In this document: in pieces, positions 21,932 to 29,829 of the stretch
Layout: every line of letters begins with the position of its first letter
Position numbering within the stretch: the stretch's first letter is position 1
From: a virus
Length of the DNA stretch: 34,823 nucleotides
Strand: one strand, 5' to 3'
Virus record (IMG/VR): IMGVR_UViG_3300035680_000045
Coordinates: 1-34,823 of that record
Program-made: the position numbers and the translations under genes
Notes under the pieces: generated by a model
The model's database searches: none
Told to the model about the DNA's origin: nothing
Seen by the model: the letters and a program-made list of their open reading frames with translations, nothing else

Positions 21932-22237
21932 TCAAAAAAAAAGCGGTTGGCCGGTGGATTGATCTCGCTTGGCACGATAAACCCATCCAAGCGTGGCGTC
22001 TTGATTGTTTAATTCAAAAGCTGGGTCGTAGCCTGGTCCGCCACTCTGGGTGCTCGACTGGTAACTTCCATCCGTGGCGCGTGTCACCTGAGTCCATGTG
22101 TACTGGCTCACGCCATTGACAACGGTTTTTGCTGTGACTTTGATCAGGAATTCACCATCACTGATCTGCTGAAGTGTCAGACCGTTGGGAGTGACACAGG
22201 CTCGCATGCCAGAGACATTGAGTGATTTGCGTTTCAT
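21932..22237 (-). CDS. Small tail protein; possible upstream half of a frameshift fusion
   Basis: A 101-residue protein ending ATLGWVYRAKRDQSTGQPLFF and stopping inside a run of nine Ts. Reading -1 on the T TTT TTT heptamer continues as LRANSCTAPTDPGW into the 20136 gene without a stop. The chain reads naturally across the joint. Standing alone it is a small beta protein. Not recognised. Confidence 0.65.
   Translation of the reverse strand: MKRKSLNVSGMRACVTPNGLTLQQISDGEFLIKVTAKTVVNGVSQYTWTQVTRATDGSYQSSTQSGGPGYDPAFELNNQDATLGWVYRAKRDQSTGQPLFF
21934..21942 (-). promoter_or_regulatory. T9 slippery run (candidate -1 frameshift site)
   Basis: Nine consecutive Ts on the coding (minus) strand directly at the stop codon of the 21932 gene. 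The phase fits a T TTT TTT -1 slip that joins the two tail genes. Confidence 0.45.
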
Positions 22238-22239
22238 GA

Positions 22240-22749
22240 TTATGTGGTCGGCGGTGCCGATCCTCCCTGTACGATTGCAACCTGGGCGGTTGTGGGTATG
22301 CCTACCAAAGTGTAATCGAATGCAATCTTGGCGATGTCGTTCACGTCGGTACTTATCTTGGCGGACGAGAAATAGCCAAAACCAGCGTAATGGACCGAAC
22401 CGATCAAGACTTTAAAATAGTACCTGGGCGAAGTGAATGAAGTCGTCACACCCGAAACCGTCGGGACCACAGAGGACGGCTGGATGTATCCTTCAATGGA
22501 TCCTGAAATCGTGGTGCACTCCGACCAGCCGTCCACGAACCCGTTAAACGCGGTTGTTGGAGCTGTGGACACAGGGGTGTTGTGCTCGATGGACATGGTG
22601 CCGTTCAGGATCGAAGTCAAGGTGGTCGGAATTGAGCCGTCACCCGGGTCAGGTGCATAGCCAAACCATTGAAAAGAGACTCTCTGACCTGAAAGGTTCT
22701 TGAGTCCGGCACCAGTGAAAACCGTGTTCGTGTAAACGATGGCTGGCAT
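22240..22749 (-). CDS. Tail protein, function unassigned
   Basis: A 169-residue beta-rich protein starting MPAIVYTNTVFTGAGLKNL. Balanced hydrophobic strands (RYYFKVLIGSVHYAGFGYF) suggest a tube-like or baseplate fold. It lies between two distal tail genes downstream of the tape measure. Not recognised by name. Confidence 0.65.
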   Translation of the reverse strand: MPAIVYTNTVFTGAGLKNLSGQRVSFQWFGYAPDPGDGSIPTTLTSILNGTMSIEHNTPVSTAPTTAFNGFVDGWSECTTISGSIEGYIQPSSVVPTVSGVTTSFTSPRYYFKVLIGSVHYAGFGYFSSAKISTDVNDIAKIAFDYTLVGIPTTAQVAIVQGGSAPPTT

Positions 22750-22758
22750 GGGTCAACC

Positions 22759-23964
22759 TCAGGTGTAAGGCCAGACGGCAGGTGTCGCCCAACTGGCATT
22801 CGGGTCGAATCCGTAGAAAAACAAGGTGGAGGCTGCGGATGTCCAGAAATCCGCGTACTGATAGACGCGGTTTTTATAGGAGTCGTAGTTGTTTGTCGTG
22901 TAAAGGTTGGGGTACAGTCCCGGAGGTTGTCCAGATGGGTCTGAGCCGTTGCTGGTGAGCATGGGAGGGCGATAGGTGGCCCATCCGTAACTTGTCTCTT
23001 TCCAAGAGATGTTGACCGTGCTGTTCGCTGTGGCCGATGGCGTGATCGGGATTAAATTCCAGTCGCGATCCTTGGCCGTAAAATGGTGGGTGATTTTATA
23101 GCCCATAATTCCGAGTGGAGAGATGGCCGATTCGACATCCGATCCCTCATACAAGAGCGAGCCTGCTGGCCATTGCACAGTGTCGTGTAAGTTGATCTTT
23201 CCACGCAGAGACCGCATCAAGGAAAGGTTGACCCGGTCAGAGGCAACCCACGGATATTCAATTGTAATTGAGTCTTTCGGCTCAATCAGGGTTTGGCCTT
23301 TGGACAGCGGGTAGAGCTGCAAATAAGACCAAGTTGAATTCGCCCAGGTGGTTGTGTTGGCGGGCGTAAACTGAGTAATCACGTCAATTCCACTTTTACC
23401 CGGTGTATCCAGCGGCCAAGTGGAACTAGTGATATTACTCCCAGTGGATCGCCGTGTATCCTGAATAAAATAGCCTGTCCTGTCAGCGCCCATTTCCTGA
23501 AACTCGCCTGTACCGTTTACGCTTACGTACGCGCAGTTGATCCCAAACGAGTTTATTGGCTTAAGCATCCATTCCACGTCCACGATGCAGTTGCCCGCAT
23601 TCTGGATGATATTCTGAGACGTTGCATTTGAGGTCCATATGCCATCGCCAGAATTTCCAGAGACAGAGTCCATGACATTCGGTGCAAAGTCATTTAATGG
23701 CTTGATGGACATCCGCTGAGCTGTCAGGCTGGGAATCAGAGAGTGCTCGATCTGTTCCTTAAAAGCATACGTTGGCGATGGGGTTGATAGTGTGGCGTTT
23801 GCTGCGGCAAGGAACCGGCCAGCGGGGTCGATCAGGTTTCTGGCGTAGGTGAGCGTTTCGGTCGTGTAAGGTGCCCGCCAGCGTCCTGAGTAGGTCAGGG
23901 TGTTGGCTTCACCGGAATATCCAAAGCCATCCGTGTGAGGGATCCAGAGCGGAAAGATTTTCAT
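22759..23964 (-). CDS. Distal tail structural protein, function unassigned
   Basis: A 401-residue protein directly downstream of and ATGA-coupled to the tape measure gene, the place where distal tail (Dit-like) proteins are encoded. Beta-rich with many Asn, Ser and Trp and no coiled coil. No family motif is recognised, so the Dit role is by position only. Confidence 0.65.
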   Translation of the reverse strand: MKIFPLWIPHTDGFGYSGEANTLTYSGRWRAPYTTETLTYARNLIDPAGRFLAAANATLSTPSPTYAFKEQIEHSLIPSLTAQRMSIKPLNDFAPNVMDSVSGNSGDGIWTSNATSQNIIQNAGNCIVDVEWMLKPINSFGINCAYVSVNGTGEFQEMGADRTGYFIQDTRRSTGSNITSSTWPLDTPGKSGIDVITQFTPANTTTWANSTWSYLQLYPLSKGQTLIEPKDSITIEYPWVASDRVNLSLMRSLRGKINLHDTVQWPAGSLLYEGSDVESAISPLGIMGYKITHHFTAKDRDWNLIPITPSATANSTVNISWKETSYGWATYRPPMLTSNGSDPSGQPPGLYPNLYTTNNYDSYKNRVYQYADFWTSAASTLFFYGFDPNASWATPAVWPYT

Positions 23965-25388
23965 CCGGCGAAACCTCCCAAGGCCGTTGGCGCACTTCCG
24001 GTAGCCAGCGTTGTCTTCTTCGTCACAGTGGAAACGCCGGTGTCTTTGGGTGCGGTGTTTGTCGCAATTTGTTCAAGCACGGAAAGTTGCTTGTCTGGCT
24101 TTTGAGCAAATACGCCAGAAAGCAGCGAGTTGAAGGCGGAGGAGCTGGCCTTCATGCTGGTCGCGGCAGGAGCGTTCATTCCTAACGCGCCGGCATTGCT
24201 TGCTGAAGGTGTCACCGTGGCGGTGAACTTCTCCTTCATGTCAGAGACTTGTTTGTCGTATGCCTCTTTGGATGCAGCGATGCGGGCTTTTGCGGCTTCG
24301 TTCTCTTCGGCAAGCCCCTGCTTGGCGTCGCCCATGTCAGCCTTGGCGATCAGGCCAAGACTGAGTTTATTGGCGATGCCAGTCAGTGTCTCCCAAATCG
24401 AGAGAAACGTGATTGCGATATTGTTAACGATCAATCGCCATGTGTCCAAAGGGTTGGCCAGATACGCGGCCACCTGCGCGGCAAAGCCTGCAATAGAGGC
24501 CATAGCGTTGGTGAGAGCGTTCACAATCGGTTCAATCAAGGTTTCAGCCGCCAGGGCGACATACGAAAACGCGGTGTAAATGTTTTCGCCGAGCTTTTTA
24601 AATGCCCCGCCTTCGGCCACCTTCATGATGGTGTCCATGAATCGGCCACGAAAGTATTGGAAGGCTTGCCCGACAATCAAGAGATCTTGCCCGACTTTGG
24701 CAGATGCGGACGTGGTTTTAGTGTCTGCCGCTCTCCCAAGGTTGGCGTACCCAAATTTGGTCCTGTCAAAATCACCTTCCGCTCGCTGTGTTCTGGCCAG
24801 AAATTTATCCATGGCGTACTGCGACCGAGATTTGCCAGACGCCTGCTGCTCCTCGGCTGAAGCATCGACTCCGTACTTCCGCAGCACCTGATATTCTCCA
24901 GCCGCTGCCGCCGCCATATCGGCTCTGATCTGATTTGGGTCGGCATTGTCCTGCGATGCCACATCACCAATTCGGAGTTCCACTTTTTCGGCCAGCCCCT
25001 GAGCCATCTCTTTTGACATGCCTTGATTGGTTAAGGCTGTGACTGTTTTCAGGTAGCTGTCCAAGACTTCCGCTTGAGATCCGAGTCCTTTTGATGCCAG
25101 TGCTGCCGCAAATTTTTTGGCGGACTCTGCACTATTCCCCAAAAGCACATCTGTTTTGGAAAGCGTTTCGTTTAAGGTGCTGGCGTTCTCAATACTGCTG
25201 CCAATGTTGCCAGCAACGGCTTGAAAAGCTCCACCGATTCCCTTGGCCATCAGGTTTCCGATAGCAACCGCACCAACCGATTTGGCAAACCCACTCACTG
25301 CTCCAAAGGCTTTGGATAGTCCAGAGGTCAAGCCCGAAAGATTGGTGCCGATCTTGACATACAGATTGGAGATTTCGTTACCAGCCAT
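23961..25388 (-). CDS. Tape measure protein
   Basis: A 475-residue protein, Ala/Gly/Lys-rich and largely helical. It has a hydrophobic N-terminal segment (VGAVAIGNLMAKGIGGAFQAVAG) and a central hydrophobic region at about 280-345 (ALAAETLIEPIVNALTNAMA, AITFLSIWETLTGIANKL), as expected for tape measures. At about 0.15 nm per residue it predicts a tail near 70 nm. It follows the tail chaperone frames, the standard siphovirus order, and overlaps the end of the second by 11 bases. Confidence 0.85.
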   Translation of the reverse strand: MAGNEISNLYVKIGTNLSGLTSGLSKAFGAVSGFAKSVGAVAIGNLMAKGIGGAFQAVAGNIGSSIENASTLNETLSKTDVLLGNSAESAKKFAAALASKGLGSQAEVLDSYLKTVTALTNQGMSKEMAQGLAEKVELRIGDVASQDNADPNQIRADMAAAAAGEYQVLRKYGVDASAEEQQASGKSRSQYAMDKFLARTQRAEGDFDRTKFGYANLGRAADTKTTSASAKVGQDLLIVGQAFQYFRGRFMDTIMKVAEGGAFKKLGENIYTAFSYVALAAETLIEPIVNALTNAMASIAGFAAQVAAYLANPLDTWRLIVNNIAITFLSIWETLTGIANKLSLGLIAKADMGDAKQGLAEENEAAKARIAASKEAYDKQVSDMKEKFTATVTPSASNAGALGMNAPAATSMKASSSAFNSLLSGVFAQKPDKQLSVLEQIATNTAPKDTGVSTVTKKTTLATGSAPTALGGFAG

Positions 25389-25623
25389 GCTTATAAATCT
25401 CCTTAATTGAGTTGATCAGCTCTAACCTGGTGTGCGTTTGCAACAACCCTGGTGGATCTGATTCAGGTGTTACAAGAGCGATGGCTTGCAGCGGTGTCAG
25501 GTCCATTACGTCCCGATAAGGCATGTGGAATTCTGTCACGAGATGGCGGATCAAGAGGTGCCAGTTGACGGGGTCGCCTGATCCGCTGGAAGGTTTGGGT
25601 CGTCTGGCCTCTTGCCGGTCCAT
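25378..25623 (-). CDS. Tail assembly chaperone, C-terminal part made by -1 frameshift (GT-type)
   Basis: This frame lies -1 to the upstream chaperone gene and overlaps its 3' end by 73 bases. The real product is probably a fusion of 217 residues: chaperone residues 1-146, then PSSGSGDPVNWHLL to the end. The T-part (HLLIRHLVTEFHMPYRDVMDLTPLQAIALV) matches the style of gpT segments. In lambda-like phages both G and GT are needed to load the tube protein onto the tape measure. Confidence 0.8.
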   Translation of the reverse strand: MDRQEARRPKPSSGSGDPVNWHLLIRHLVTEFHMPYRDVMDLTPLQAIALVTPESDPPGLLQTHTRLELINSIKEIYKHGW

Positions 25624-26030
25624 GCAAAGGTTGCCAGAGTGGCAAAGGCTGTCGGGTCCATTCCTTCAACCAACTTGGCCACCTGATCTTTGGTCAGTTC
25701 AGGCTGAAATTTCGCCAGCATTTCACCCACAACTGCGGTTTGCAGTTCTAATGATCGCAGAATCAGAGCCACACCGTCTTCCGAGTCGATGGCTGGTGGC
25801 CAATAGGCTCTTCGCTGACATGCCCTATTGAAGATCTCCGCTGCCACCTGGGGAGGCATGTCACGCATGGCCTCTTTGCTCAGGTCCATCGGATTGTCTG
25901 CGAGCTTTCTTACCACAGCTTGAAGGCGAGACCTTCCGCCCAAAGTCAAAGGAGACAGGCGGTAAGTGGTCCCGCCTGACTGCACTTCCATGAAATCATC
26001 ACCTAGCTCATTCAAATGAAAGACAGGCAT
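25551..26030 (-). CDS. Tail assembly chaperone (G-type)
   Basis: A 159-residue protein between the tail tube and tape measure genes. It contains the typical short beta start (GGTTYRLSPLTLGGRSRL) and a helical centre (AAEIFNRACQRRAYWPP). Near its end the heptamer CCCAAAC is in correct phase (C CCA AAC) for a programmed -1 frameshift into the next frame. Identification rests on order, the slip site and the overlap. Confidence 0.8.
   Translation of the reverse strand: MPVFHLNELGDDFMEVQSGGTTYRLSPLTLGGRSRLQAVVRKLADNPMDLSKEAMRDMPPQVAAEIFNRACQRRAYWPPAIDSEDGVALILRSLELQTAVVGEMLAKFQPELTKDQVAKLVEGMDPTAFATLATFAWTGKRPDDPNLPADQATPSTGTS
25593..25599 (-). promoter_or_regulatory. Programmed -1 frameshift site CCCAAAC
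   Basis: X XXY YYZ heptamer C CCA AAC in the zero frame of the chaperone gene, shifting to CCC AAA in the downstream frame. It is analogous to the GGGAAAG site of lambda G-T. Confidence 0.8.
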
Positions 26031-26038
26031 AAAACCCC

Positions 26039-26491
26039 TTAGTTGGCCAGGATGGTCATGTTGTTGGTTGTCAGGTCGCCGTGGTTGGTCAGCGACAGGT
26101 CAATGTTCACGATGTCGTTTGGATCAAGGCTGTGCTTTTGATCCGTGATCATGAACGTGCCGATCTTGTTCATGCTCCCAACGGTGATATTGCCGGTGAC
26201 ATAATCACCCTTCTTGAGATTCCAGGTCGTGCCGTTGGCAAATGGTGTGGTCAGGTTGCCTTGAGAGATATACCCAGAGAGTTCCAGAGAAACCTTTTCG
26301 TTGCCGGGTGCGACCAACGTGCCGGCTGTGTTGGTGGGTGCCTCGGCTGACTCGACAGACTCGTCAAACGAACCGGATTTAATGATCAGGCTGATGGAGG
26401 TGGCGTTGGCCTGAATGACGCCGTTGGCTGTGATTGGAGTCAACAGGACTGTGCCACCTTTGAACGTTTGCGGATTGCCTTTGATGGGCAT
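26039..26491 (-). CDS. Major tail tube protein
   Basis: A 150-residue beta-rich protein with alternating polar and hydrophobic strands (ATSISLIIKSGSFDESVESAEAP, VSLELSGYISQGN, GTFMITDQKHSL, IVNIDLSLTNHGD). It lies between the tail terminator and the chaperones, the conserved place of the tube protein. No sequence motif proves the family, so the call rests on order and composition. Confidence 0.7.
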   Translation of the reverse strand: MPIKGNPQTFKGGTVLLTPITANGVIQANATSISLIIKSGSFDESVESAEAPTNTAGTLVAPGNEKVSLELSGYISQGNLTTPFANGTTWNLKKGDYVTGNITVGSMNKIGTFMITDQKHSLDPNDIVNIDLSLTNHGDLTTNNMTILAN

Positions 26492-26503
26492 GATAGTTTC
26501 CTT

Positions 26504-26881
26504 TTAGCTGGGCGTGATCTTGAAATCGACATTAAATCCAAAGCACCAGACGTTCGCCTGGCCAGTCTCCGACGGGGTTGCAAAGTCATCCGGCTCAGCA
26601 CTGACCATGATCAGTCCGGGGCAGGTGAAAGCATAAAGCAGCGTGATGGCGTTGAATCCATTCTCATAGGCGGCCACAGGATCTGTGTCGAGCATGTCAA
26701 ACTTGTATCTGTGGGTGTCCATGATCAGGCCAACGTTTGCGTAGTCTCTCGAAAAGCCCGCAGGGCGGTAAATCGCAACAGGTGGCGTGCTGGTTGCAGG
26801 CGAATACTCCAGCCATAGAGGAGGTAACGCACCGCGATTCGCTGTCCAGTAAGCTGCGATTTTTTGTGGGAGATTATTCAC
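26504..26881 (-). CDS. Probable tail terminator protein
   Basis: A 125-residue protein with a GTG start that overlaps the upstream stop as GTGA. The pattern of an N-terminal helix (NNLPQKIAAYWTA) followed by strands and a C-terminal strand (VWCFGFNVDFKI) is like tail-completion proteins. Order (connector, gp10-like, closure, this gene, tube) supports the role. Not recognised by motif. Confidence 0.6.
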   Translation of the reverse strand: MNNLPQKIAAYWTANRGALPPLWLEYSPATSTPPVAIYRPAGFSRDYANVGLIMDTHRYKFDMLDTDPVAAYENGFNAITLLYAFTCPGLIMVSAEPDDFATPSETGQANVWCFGFNVDFKITPS

Positions 26882-27246
26882 GATGGCACCGCCAGTGACG
26901 GTGTGCGTCTCACAAGGCTCAGTTCCGTGTGATGGCCGGAAAGACCAGGGTAACGAACCGAATCAACCTGTCCGGTGAATGTCACGCCGTAATCCGCCTT
27001 GATCTTTAGCCAGAACGTAGTTTCAACAGGCTGCATATACTCTTTCGGTAGATAGACGATATAGCGAGCCAGTGTTTGCTCAAAGTTGCCGTCCTCGACA
27101 TACCGGGAGCTGGACTTTTGATCCACACGGCATCGAGTGGAACCAGACTTGACCAGCGTTTGCGTGATCTCGCCAAACTGGCCTTGACCGTTAGTCTCTT
27201 GGTATATGGTTGCTGTGGCGTTGAGCAGGTGAGATGGTAGGCTCAT
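26878..27246 (-). CDS. Head-tail joining / head closure protein
   Basis: A 122-residue protein starting MSLPSHLLNATATIYQ at 27246 (ATGA overlap). The layout of an N-terminal strand, TRCRVDQKSS, and a late FTGQVDSVRYPG strand resembles SPP1 gp16-like closure proteins of the head-tail joining family. The middle (ARYIVYLPKEY) is also typical. Moderately confident. Confidence 0.65.
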   Translation of the reverse strand: MSLPSHLLNATATIYQETNGQGQFGEITQTLVKSGSTRCRVDQKSSSRYVEDGNFEQTLARYIVYLPKEYMQPVETTFWLKIKADYGVTFTGQVDSVRYPGLSGHHTELSLVRRTPSLAVPS

Positions 27247-27650
27247 TTTGTGCCTGCTCTCTGCATCGCTTTTGAGACTTCCTGTTTGATCCAGGGCAAG
27301 CATTTTTCAAACGCGGGTCTCAAAAACGGCCTTGCTGGAAGGTTGCCACCTTCGGCCTTGGTGCCAAACTCGTGGACCCGACCATAGACCAGTAAATCTT
27401 TTGGACCCACTCTGGCCGACAACTTGTCGTTGGATAACTGGAAATCAATGCTTCGTCGCAATTCGCCAGTCTGCTTGTGTGGCGGCTCACCGGCGGGAGA
27501 TGGTTGGCCTGGGAAAGCACCTGAAACCATTGATTTCTTTGTGGTGCTTTCCACTTTGACCGCAGCACGATTGATTGCCTTGACCAGCTCCCTGTGAACC
27601 GACTGACTGTACTTGTCGCCACGCCAAGTCATTTTGACATTTGTAGCCAT
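27243..27650 (-). CDS. HK97 gp10-like neck protein
   Basis: A 135-residue protein with clear HK97-gp10 family phrases: TGELRRSIDF, VGPKDLLVYGRVHEFGT and LPARPFLRPAFE. It is a component of the neck or tail-completion region in HK97-type phages. Its end overlaps the next gene by four bases. Confidence 0.88.
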   Translation of the reverse strand: MATNVKMTWRGDKYSQSVHRELVKAINRAAVKVESTTKKSMVSGAFPGQPSPAGEPPHKQTGELRRSIDFQLSNDKLSARVGPKDLLVYGRVHEFGTKAEGGNLPARPFLRPAFEKCLPWIKQEVSKAMQRAGTK

Positions 27651-27654
27651 AGCA

Positions 27655-28209
27655 TCACCCTGCGGAGTAAACGCGATAAGGTTGGATCAGGGTGGAAATG
27701 TAAGGTGGCAGGCCCTTCATGAAGGCCGTGTTCAGCGTGTAGCTGTAATCGCCGATGGACTCACTGGACGCGACAGAAGACTTGTTTTGCATGTCGAGCA
27801 TCCATGTCATCACCGCACCGATCAGCATGTCCTGTGTGTTTTGATCGAGACCGTCGCTCGTGTAGGTCACCACGATGTTTGAGATACCGGGATCCCATCC
27901 AAGAAGCTGATTCCAGAAACCGTTGTTTTGTCTCGTCAGTCTGCCTTCAGAGTCCCAGTGCAGGGATGTCAGGTCTTGTGCGTTGTTGTTGCAGACCACG
28001 GAAGTGACTGCGGAAACTGGCGTCGCAGTCAGCCATAAATAAGTTTGATTCTTGCCCGTGAACGTTTGCGTTTTTGTGCCTGGTGAAATCTCTCGGCCTA
28101 AAGCCTGAACCAGATAAGTCTCAGCCGCGTTTGCCAAAGCCTGAAGTGGACCCGGGGCCAGATTGGCCAATTGTGGGTACATGTATGTGACTTGCGGGCT
28201 GATGGCCAT
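27655..28209 (-). CDS. Head-tail connector (gp6-like)
   Basis: A 184-residue protein, the first gene after the major capsid protein and its terminator. It has an N-terminal helical part (LQALANAAETYLVQALGREI), a beta insertion with WLTATPVSAVTSV, and a C-terminal helix (DMLIGAVMTWMLDM), as in portal-adaptor proteins. The assignment uses both fold pattern and order. Confidence 0.7.
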   Translation of the reverse strand: MAISPQVTYMYPQLANLAPGPLQALANAAETYLVQALGREISPGTKTQTFTGKNQTYLWLTATPVSAVTSVVCNNNAQDLTSLHWDSEGRLTRQNNGFWNQLLGWDPGISNIVVTYTSDGLDQNTQDMLIGAVMTWMLDMQNKSSVASSESIGDYSYTLNTAFMKGLPPYISTLIQPYRVYSAG

Positions 28210-28225
28210 AATAATCGCCTGACGG

Positions 28226-28271
28226 ATAAAAAGATGGGATGGGCCACAACGGGAGAATCATGACCCATCCC
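28226..28271 (-). terminator. Terminator after the major capsid gene
   Basis: Stem GGGATGGG / CCCATCCC (28264-28271 with 28236-28243) with a 20-base loop; the minus strand continues ATCTTTTTATCC. It is a leaky stop, placed to keep capsid protein in excess over connector and tail proteins. Confidence 0.7.
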
Positions 28272-28280
28272 CTGCGGGGC

Positions 28281-29723
28281 TTACTTGCTCTTCAGCACGC
28301 GGATTGCGTTAGGCTGAACCACACGACCACCACGACGAGCGCGAAGCACAAACTCGTAGGAGCCGTTCTTGTATGCCGGTTGATCATTGACCTTGATCGT
28401 CGGAGAGACGCGGTCGAGCATGTAGTAGGCGGACTTCCAGTCAGCATAGTACAGAGGCAGTGTGCCAGCCGTAGCCGACAGGCTCGGGACGTTCTCACTG
28501 ATGATGATCGGTCGGCCCAAAAGGCTTCCGTTGGCCCATGTGGTTCCACCACCAGGTGTGGCACCGATGAAGCCGTAGTTTGGCAGGAACAGAGGGCGAG
28601 ACTGACCGTCAACCAGTCCAGCAATGGCGCCCAGCGTGGCTGAGTTCATCAACCAGGCACCTTCAGTTCTGAACTGCTGAGGGGTCTGGTAGAACATGTT
28701 GATAAGGTCTTGGTACGTGATCACAGCGCCTGTCGTGGTCGCAGTGATCTGAGTGACAACACTCGATTCGGTCAGGCCATAAGGCTGGCTGGAACCAGAA
28801 CCGGAGATGATGGCGAGGTCAGTGGCCACAGCCAGCGACTTTTGGAAGATGTCGGGAATCAGTGTGGAAAGACCGTAAGCGTTGTCTTCCAAAAGACTGA
28901 TCGAGAACAGGCCATAGGCCCAGACTTCATTAACGTTGATGTCGATTTGCTCGACAGTCATATTCGATCCTTGATCGGTCGGGCTGGATGGAGTTTCACC
29001 GCCCCACGAGACCGTAACAGGATAGGCTGGATACTTGTTGTCAGTCGTCTTGACCCGTGGGAAACGAGTCGTCAGGGTGGTTGTCGGGATGGTCCGAACA
29101 GCGTCCTGGAGCATGCCCGCCTGTGGAGGCGTCATGATCAGCTCGGACCACTGGACTGGGACCAGAGCCGCACCACCACCAGCCGTGCCAGCAGCAACAC
29201 CTTCCGTGAAGGCTTTACGTACCATGTCGCCAGCGCCTGCATAATCGCGGCCACCAGATCGCATGAACTTCAAGATCTCGCGTTTGTAAGCTGGCGTACA
29301 AGCCTTTTCAATCGTGTCGAGCGAATAGCCTTCCGCCAGATATGCCTCGACGGTTTCGCCTTTTGGCTCGATCTCAGGTCGGTAAGCCTTGTTGGCCAGA
29401 CCGGGGTGAACCATGCCAGGCTGTGGGTAATGCCCGCCAGCAGGAGTGGACTTCACATCGTAAACGTGACCAGGGCGATTGGAGGCAGGAACCTGTCCAG
29501 CCCACTGATCGTTCTGCTCGATGCTGGCTTTCAAAATGGCCACGGTGTTTTCGCGTTCTGTGGCCTTGGTCACAGCTTCATTGATTTCGCCCAGGCGAGC
29601 TGTCGCCCGACCCATTTCGGCCACCTCGTCAACGGTGTGGCCTTGCTTGTTAACGAGTTCCGAAGCACGAGCCTTAAGGGCGGTGGCTTCGGATTGCAAC
29701 TGTGCAATCTCAGAGTTCTGCAT
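28281..29723 (-). CDS. Major capsid protein (HK97 fold) with N-terminal delta domain
   Basis: A 480-residue protein from ATG 29723 (MQNSEIAQLQSEATALKARA), with AAAAGG upstream. The first 100 or so residues are a coiled-coil scaffolding domain that the prohead protease would remove. The rest shows HK97 features: VRTIPTTTLTTRFPRV, DINVNEVWAYGLFSISLLEDN, AIISGSGSSQPYGLTES, GAWLMNSATLGAI and YYADWKSAYYMLDR. Upstream ATGs at 29783 and 29762 are possible but lack good signals. Unusually, it is about 8 kb (circularly) downstream of its protease. Confidence 0.92.
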   Translation of the reverse strand: MQNSEIAQLQSEATALKARASELVNKQGHTVDEVAEMGRATARLGEINEAVTKATERENTVAILKASIEQNDQWAGQVPASNRPGHVYDVKSTPAGGHYPQPGMVHPGLANKAYRPEIEPKGETVEAYLAEGYSLDTIEKACTPAYKREILKFMRSGGRDYAGAGDMVRKAFTEGVAAGTAGGGAALVPVQWSELIMTPPQAGMLQDAVRTIPTTTLTTRFPRVKTTDNKYPAYPVTVSWGGETPSSPTDQGSNMTVEQIDINVNEVWAYGLFSISLLEDNAYGLSTLIPDIFQKSLAVATDLAIISGSGSSQPYGLTESSVVTQITATTTGAVITYQDLINMFYQTPQQFRTEGAWLMNSATLGAIAGLVDGQSRPLFLPNYGFIGATPGGGTTWANGSLLGRPIIISENVPSLSATAGTLPLYYADWKSAYYMLDRVSPTIKVNDQPAYKNGSYEFVLRARRGGRVVQPNAIRVLKSK

Positions 29724-29801
29724 GCTTCGGTAACCTTTTCTTCGGGCTAAGGATAAGTTCATGGCCTGCCCGTTAAGGGCCACGAATAAAGATCTTCCTA
29801 C

Positions 29802-29829
29802 ATTATCACTTGACTTTGTGATTATGCAA
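29802..29829 (-). promoter_or_regulatory. Possible capsid gene promoter with inverted repeat
   Basis: Minus strand TTGCAT, 16-base spacer, GATAAT; an imperfect inverted repeat CATTATCAC / GTGATTATG spans it. It lies about 80 bases before the capsid start. The -35 match is weak. Confidence 0.35.

Noticed and set aside
28710-29750. 346-residue plus-strand frame opposite the capsid gene
   Set aside because: Antisense shadow of the well-supported major capsid gene.
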